Origin: an uncultured Eubacteriales bacterium
Lineage (GTDB): Bacteria; Bacillota; Clostridia; Oscillospirales; Oscillospiraceae
DNA length: 25,493 nucleotides
Direction: 5' to 3'
NCBI GenBank assembly: GCA_959602365.1
Contig: CAUGSS010000033.1
Span: 1 to 25,493, forward strand
Part shown: positions 21,969 through 25,493 of the stretch, piece after piece
Layout: each line of letters begins with the position of its first letter
Position numbering within the stretch: position 1 is the stretch's first letter
Notes under the pieces: model-generated
What the model saw: only the letters and a program-made list of their open reading frames with translations
Database searches by the model: none
Told to the model about the DNA's origin: nothing
Program-made: the position numbers and the translations under genes

Positions 21969-22877
21969 TCATCCGCCCAGCTGGGCGTTCAGTCCCTGCC
22001 CCTGGAACAGCTCCAGCAATGCCTGCTGTTCCTCCTGGGGGATGCTCTCCTCCTGCAGGGTGTAACTCCGGTCCAGCTCATCGTATTTGCCGGTGCCGTA
22101 CTGGTGGTAGGGGATCAAATCCACCCGCCTGACACAGCTGAGCCCACTCAACCGGGCGGCGATGTCCCGGGCCTCCTGCCGGTTGTGATTGGGGATCACC
22201 GGATAGCGGACGATGACCGGTTTTCCAAGCTGTTCCATCAGCTCCAGATTCCGGGCAATCAGCCGGTTGTCCACCCCGGTGTTCTCCCGGTGGCGCTCCG
22301 GGTCCAGCCCCTTCACGTCAAACAGGATCAGATCCGCCCGGCGCAGCACCTCCAGCCCCTCCGGAGAGGTCACCTGGCCGCAGGTGTCAATGGCCACCTG
22401 GATGCCGTGGTCATGGCAGCGCTCTATCATCTCCAGGCAGAAATCCGGCCACAGGGTGGGCTCTCCCCCGCTGAGGGTGACGCCCCCGCCGCTCTGGCGG
22501 TAAAACGCCTCATCCCGCAGGCACTCGGCAAAGACGTCCTCCGCCGTGCGCTCCTTCCCCCAGATCTCCAGGGCTCCGGGCCAGCAGACCTCCACGCATT
22601 TGCCGCAGCCGTCGCACTTCTCCCGGTCCACCCGGACCAGCCCCTCCGCCAGGGACAGCGCCCCGGCGGGACAGATGGGCAGGCACTTGCCGCAGCCGGA
22701 GCAGTGCTCGGCAATCCGCCGCAGCTCGGGCCGCCGGTGCTGACTCTCCGGATTGCAACACCACTTGCACCGCAGGGGGCACCCCTTCAAAAACACGGTG
22801 GTGCGCACGCCCCAGCCGTCCACAAAAGAGCCATGGACCACATTAAACACCCTGGCCACCGCGCTGTCTGTCTTCAT
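21969..22877 (-). CDS. Glycyl-radical-enzyme activating protein (radical SAM, PflA/DhaB2-like)
   Basis: A 302-residue radical SAM enzyme that installs the glycyl radical on a partner enzyme such as pyruvate formate-lyase or a diol/glycerol dehydratase. The [4Fe-4S] SAM motif is C33-x3-C37-x2-C40 (GCPLRCKWC). Two ferredoxin-type clusters follow (CSGCGKCLPICPAGA and CDGCGKCVEVCWPGA), which separates it from the short PflA type and puts it with the longer activases of the dehydratase, HPAD and choline-lyase classes. The SAM-binding GGE is in GGVTLSGGEPTLWPDF. Start: ATG 22877 after GGGAGGAAGG. No glycyl radical enzyme lies in the window, though activase and partner genes are usually adjacent. 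The partner is therefore unknown. Confidence 0.9.
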   Translation of the reverse strand: MKTDSAVARVFNVVHGSFVDGWGVRTTVFLKGCPLRCKWCCNPESQHRRPELRRIAEHCSGCGKCLPICPAGALSLAEGLVRVDREKCDGCGKCVEVCWPGALEIWGKERTAEDVFAECLRDEAFYRQSGGGVTLSGGEPTLWPDFCLEMIERCHDHGIQVAIDTCGQVTSPEGLEVLRRADLILFDVKGLDPERHRENTGVDNRLIARNLELMEQLGKPVIVRYPVIPNHNRQEARDIAARLSGLSCVRRVDLIPYHQYGTGKYDELDRSYTLQEESIPQEEQQALLELFQGQGLNAQLGG

Positions 22878-23157
22878 TGCGCCTTCCTCCCGTCGTCGGA
22901 TTGTCGTCTTCTCCCCGCCGCGGATATGGACCGCGCGGCGGAGGTCTGGATACAGCATAGCATCCCAATAAAAAATAGGGAAATATCAAAAAGTTCAGAT
23001 TTCATATAGCCAAAATATTATAACCCTTCTATAATAATCTCTGGCCTTTGGCCCGCTGGGCTGTCTGAAGGATTTTCTCCCCCAGCTCCGTTTTAATGGA
23101 TATGGGGCCATTTTGTTCTGCCCACGCTTCCCGTCCATTTCGCTCTGAGAGGTGCCT
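22878..23157. other. Divergent intergenic region, activase / BceRS-like operon
   Basis: 280 bp without a gene. The centre (about 22965-23040) is AT-rich, with a TATAAT at 23030-23035 that could serve the plus-strand operon, but no convincing -35 box at 17 bp. Promoters for both neighbours are expected here; I cannot fix them. Confidence 0.35.
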
Positions 23158-23838
23158 ATGTATCGCATATTTATCGTAGAAGACGACCCGGTCATCGCCA
23201 GCCAGCTGCTGCGCCACATCCAGTCCTGGGGACTGGAGGCGGCATGCGCCCAGGATTTTCAGCATGTGCTGGAGGAATTCCGCCAGTTTCAGCCCCATCT
23301 GGTGCTGATGGATATCTCCCTGCCCTTCTTCAACGGCTACCACTGGTGCCAGGAAATCCGGCGGGAGTCCAAGGTGCCGGTGGTCTTTCTGTCCTCCATG
23401 TCGGACAATATGAATATCGTCATGGCCATGAACATGGGAGGCGACGACTTCATCGCCAAGCCCTTTGACCTGAACGTGCTCACCGCCAAGCTCCAGGCTG
23501 TGCTGCGCCGCTCCTACGACTTCGCCGCCCCGCTGCCCGCGCTGGAGTTCCGGGGCGCCCGGCTCAGCGCCACCGACGCGGTGCTGGAATACCAGGGCCA
23601 GCGGCTGGAGCTGACCCGGAACGAGTGGCGCATCCTGCTCACCCTGATGGAGCGGGCGGGGCAGGTGGTCAGCCGGGAGAAGCTGATGGAGCGGCTGTGG
23701 GAGACCGACAGCTTTGTGGACGAAAACACCCTGACCGTCAACGTGGCCCGGCTGCGCAAGAAGCTGGAGGGCATCGGACTGACCGACTTCATCACCACCC
23801 GGAAAGGGGTGGGGTATGTGCTGAAAGAGGAGGGATAG
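23158..23838 (+). CDS. OmpR-family response regulator (BceR-like)
   Basis: A 226-residue two-domain regulator. The receiver (1-115) has acidic D9/D10 (IFIVEDD), phospho-acceptor D52 (LVLMDISLPFFNG) and the conserved Lys in DDFIAKPFDLNVL. The winged-helix output domain has LTRNEWRILLTLMERAGQVV, then ENTLTVNVARLRKKLEGIGL and TTRKGVGYVL. The FFNGYHWCQEIR pattern after the phospho-site and the AMNMGGDDF motif resemble BceR-type regulators of antimicrobial-peptide ABC transporters. ATG 23158 follows GAGAGG; a GTG two codons earlier overlaps it. It is the first gene of a three-gene operon with a TfoX-domain protein and a sensor kinase. The BceAB transporter usually next door is not in the window. 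Confidence 0.88.
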   Translation: MYRIFIVEDDPVIASQLLRHIQSWGLEAACAQDFQHVLEEFRQFQPHLVLMDISLPFFNGYHWCQEIRRESKVPVVFLSSMSDNMNIVMAMNMGGDDFIAKPFDLNVLTAKLQAVLRRSYDFAAPLPALEFRGARLSATDAVLEYQGQRLELTRNEWRILLTLMERAGQVVSREKLMERLWETDSFVDENTLTVNVARLRKKLEGIGLTDFITTRKGVGYVLKEEG

Positions 23839-23840
23839 CC

Positions 23841-24167
23841 ATGGCCACCACAGTCGAATACCGGGATTACATCCTGGAACAATTTCACCTGGCCCCGGAC
23901 ATCTCCGCCCGAAAGATGATGGGGGAATATGTGCTCTACTGCCGGGGCAAGGTGCTGGGCGGGCTGTACGACAACCGGCTGATGGTGAAGCCCGTCCCCG
24001 CCGCCCGGGCGCTGATGCCCGGCGCGCCGGAGGTGCCTCCCTACCCCGGCGCCAGGCCCATGCTGGAGGTGGAGCAGGTGGAGGACCCGGCCTTTCTCTG
24101 CCGGCTGGCGGAGGCCATGTGGCCGGAGCTGCCCGCCCCCGCCCCAAAGCGGAGGAAGCAGCCATGA
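23841..24167 (+). CDS. TfoX N-terminal-domain protein
   Basis: A 108-residue protein consisting of a TfoX_N domain: DISARKMMGEYVLYCRGKVL, GGLYDNRLMVKPV, then PPYPGARPMLEVEQVEDPAF and a Lys/Arg tail. In gamma-proteobacteria TfoX/Sxy regulates competence, but stand-alone TfoX_N proteins are widespread in Firmicutes and their role is not settled. The ATG lies 2 nt after the response-regulator stop and the stop overlaps the kinase start (ATGA), so it is translationally wedged between the two signalling genes. A part in the same stress response is plausible from position only. Confidence 0.85.
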   Translation: MATTVEYRDYILEQFHLAPDISARKMMGEYVLYCRGKVLGGLYDNRLMVKPVPAARALMPGAPEVPPYPGARPMLEVEQVEDPAFLCRLAEAMWPELPAPAPKRRKQP

Positions 24168-25153
24168 GCACCCTGAGAGGATACTGGCGGGGACGGCGCT
24201 GGGCCTTCCTGTTTCTCGCCCTGTGCTTTGCCATTCTGGCCCTGGTGATCGCCCTGTCCCGCCTGCCCCTGACGGCGGTGGGCTATGCCGGTCTGCTGTG
24301 CGCGGCCCTGGCCCTGGTGTGGCTGGCCCTGGATTTTCGCTTCTACTGCGCCCGCCACCGCTGTCTGAAGGAACTCCAGGCGGAGATCGATGTCACCTTG
24401 GACCACCTGCCCCCTCCCCGGAACGGGCAGGAGGCGGACTACCAGGCGCTGATCCGCACCCTGGACGCCCACCGGCGGAAGCAGGAGGGGCAGATGGCGG
24501 CCCAGTACCGGGATATGATGGAGTATTACACCATCTGGGCCCACCAGATCAAGACCCCCATCGCCGCCATGCACCTGCTGCTCCGGGAGGAGGACTCCCC
24601 CCACAGCCGGGCCCTGGAAGAAGAGCTGCAGCGGGTGGAGCAGTATGTACAGATGGTGCTGGGCTACCTGCGGCTGGACGGCGACACCACCGACTTTGTC
24701 CTTCGCCGCTGCGACCTGGACGCGATTGTCCGCCGGGCGGTGCGGAATTACGCCGGATCCTTCATCCGGAAAAAGCTCTCTCTGGACTACCAGGGGGCCA
24801 AGATCTGGGTGCTCACCGACGAAAAATGGCTGCTCTTCGTCATTGAACAGGTGCTGAGCAACGCCTTGAAATACACCCGGACCGGGAAGGTGACCATCTC
24901 CCTGGAGGGGGAGGCCACCCTGGTGATCTCCGACACCGGCATCGGCATCGCCCCGGAGGACCTGCCCCGGGTCTTTGACCGGGGCTTCACCGGCTGCAAC
25001 GGCCGGCTGGAGCAGCGCTCCAGCGGCATCGGACTCTACCTGTGCCGCCGCATTCTGAACCAGCTGGGTCACAGCATCGAGATCCAGTCCACCCCGGGCA
25101 AAGGCACCCAGGTGCGCCTCCACCTGGAGCAGAACCCCCTGGCGGTGGAGTGA
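24164..25153 (+). CDS. Intramembrane-sensing histidine kinase (BceS-like)
   Basis: A 329-residue sensor kinase with two N-terminal membrane helices (about 13-31 and 38-57) joined by only a few residues, so it has no extracellular sensor domain. The phospho-acceptor is H127 in YYTIWAHQIKTPIAAMHLLL, the YxxWxHQIKTP signature of BceS-type kinases. The ATPase boxes are EQVLSNALKYTRTGK (N), VISDTGIGIAPEDLPRVFDR (G1 and F) and SSGIGLYLCRRILNQLGHSI (G2). Such kinases usually sense peptide antibiotics through a partner BceAB transporter. ATG 24164 overlaps the TfoX-like stop and follows GGAGGA. It closes the operon before a terminator. Confidence 0.9.
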   Translation: MSTLRGYWRGRRWAFLFLALCFAILALVIALSRLPLTAVGYAGLLCAALALVWLALDFRFYCARHRCLKELQAEIDVTLDHLPPPRNGQEADYQALIRTLDAHRRKQEGQMAAQYRDMMEYYTIWAHQIKTPIAAMHLLLREEDSPHSRALEEELQRVEQYVQMVLGYLRLDGDTTDFVLRRCDLDAIVRRAVRNYAGSFIRKKLSLDYQGAKIWVLTDEKWLLFVIEQVLSNALKYTRTGKVTISLEGEATLVISDTGIGIAPEDLPRVFDRGFTGCNGRLEQRSSGIGLYLCRRILNQLGHSIEIQSTPGKGTQVRLHLEQNPLAVE

Positions 25154-25190
25154 GCCGCCCCGGGCCTCGCGGCCGGGGCGGCTGTCCCTT
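25153..25190 (+). terminator. Terminator of the two-component operon
   Basis: AGCCGCCCCGG (25153-25163) pairs perfectly with CCGGGGCGGCT (25173-25183), followed by GTCCCTTTT. The stem begins at the last base of the kinase stop codon. Confidence 0.8.
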
Positions 25191-25493
25191 TTGGGCGGTA
25201 AGCCCCCGCTCCCTTCGAGGGGAGGGCCCCGCCCCGCGGCGCAGCTGCCCATCTTTGACGTGCCGGACCCCCCTCCCTTCTTGACGGACGGGATGTGTCT
25301 CTCCGCTTAGCTAACCAGGCATGTTCTCCCCCTCTCGCCGGTGTGGGCGCGTTTTCCCACCACCCTGTCATGCTGAGGAGCGCAGCGACGAAGCATCTTC
25401 GTCCCGCTGCGGCTCGCATCCGGGCCAAAGGAAGATCCTTCGCTGCGCTCAGGATGACAGGGGAGTAAATTATGCCCAGGGATGTCAGGGGAG
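25191..25493. other. Gene-free end of window
   Basis: No gene with a ribosome site or family resemblance. Apart from the REP-like palindrome at 25363-25463, I see nothing definite in 25191-25360. The last 30 bases repeat the GGGGAG and ATGTCAGGGG words of the palindrome and may begin another repeat unit cut by the window edge. Confidence 0.5.
25363..25463. repeat. REP-like imperfect palindrome (CCCTGTCAT...ATGACAGGG)
   Basis: The left arm CCCTGTCATGCTGAGGAGCG, continuing to 25400, is matched by the inverted right arm from GAAGATCCTT (25431) to ATGACAGGG (25463), with a few small bulges and a 30-bp centre. The words CGCAGCGA, GATCCTTCG and CTGAG are typical of dispersed intergenic palindromes in gut Oscillospirales and relatives. 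No transposase is nearby; such elements may be mobilised in trans or act as transcript ends. Confidence 0.75.

Overview
The window looks like chromosomal DNA from a high-GC, gut-type clostridium, probably Oscillospirales near Flavonifractor, Lawsonibacter or Oscillibacter. The evidence is GC-rich coding sequence, AGGAGG ribosome sites, a vanG-type cluster, Clostridiales-type conjugation genes, and a REP-like palindrome starting CCCTGTCAT. The taxon is inferred from gene content; no rRNA or marker gene is present.

1-4936: right end of an integrative conjugative element (ICE). On the minus strand it carries a replication-initiator-like gene, a PcfB-like DUF3801 gene and the N-terminus of a VirD4/TraG coupling protein, then further right an excisionase-like gene. 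Between the initiator and the excisionase lies an AT-rich, plus-strand, two-gene cargo: a GHKL (Hsp90/MutL/Morc-like) ATPase whose C-terminus has a PD-(D/E)XK nuclease signature, and a 97-residue unknown protein. It has its own promoter and terminator, and a 15-bp direct repeat brackets it. This is the best candidate for an undescribed (probably anti-phage) system here. The element ends in the 3' part of a tRNA-Arg(CCU) gene, so it sits in that tRNA. No integrase is visible in the window.

4937-11330: chromosome. After the tRNA terminator comes about 280 bp packed with hairpins, then a complete minus-strand vanG-type cluster in the order vanR-vanS-vanG-vanXY-vanT: two-component regulator, D-Ala-D-Ser ligase, D,D-peptidase and membrane serine racemase. 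Together they would replace D-Ala-D-Ala peptidoglycan termini with D-Ala-D-Ser. A sigma-A promoter precedes vanR. Between vanS and vanG there are three GAAA boxes spaced 11 bp apart and a long hairpin, a likely VanR-controlled promoter region.

11341-19847: minus-strand sugar operon. A ribose-type ABC importer (lipoprotein, double ATPase, permease) is followed by a D-tagatose/D-psicose 3-epimerase-family enzyme, an FGGY kinase broken by a one-base frameshift, a class II aldolase and an inositol-monophosphatase-family enzyme. The likely flow is uptake, ketose epimerisation, phosphorylation and aldol cleavage; the sugar is unknown. At the tail, a deletion has joined a truncated nitroreductase to the C-terminal end of a YczE-like membrane protein.

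20227-25493: a glycerol kinase gene with a good promoter converges on a glycyl-radical-enzyme activase that has no partner enzyme nearby. Diverging from the activase is a BceRS-like two-component operon with a TfoX-domain gene inserted between regulator and kinase. The window ends in a terminator and a REP-like palindrome.
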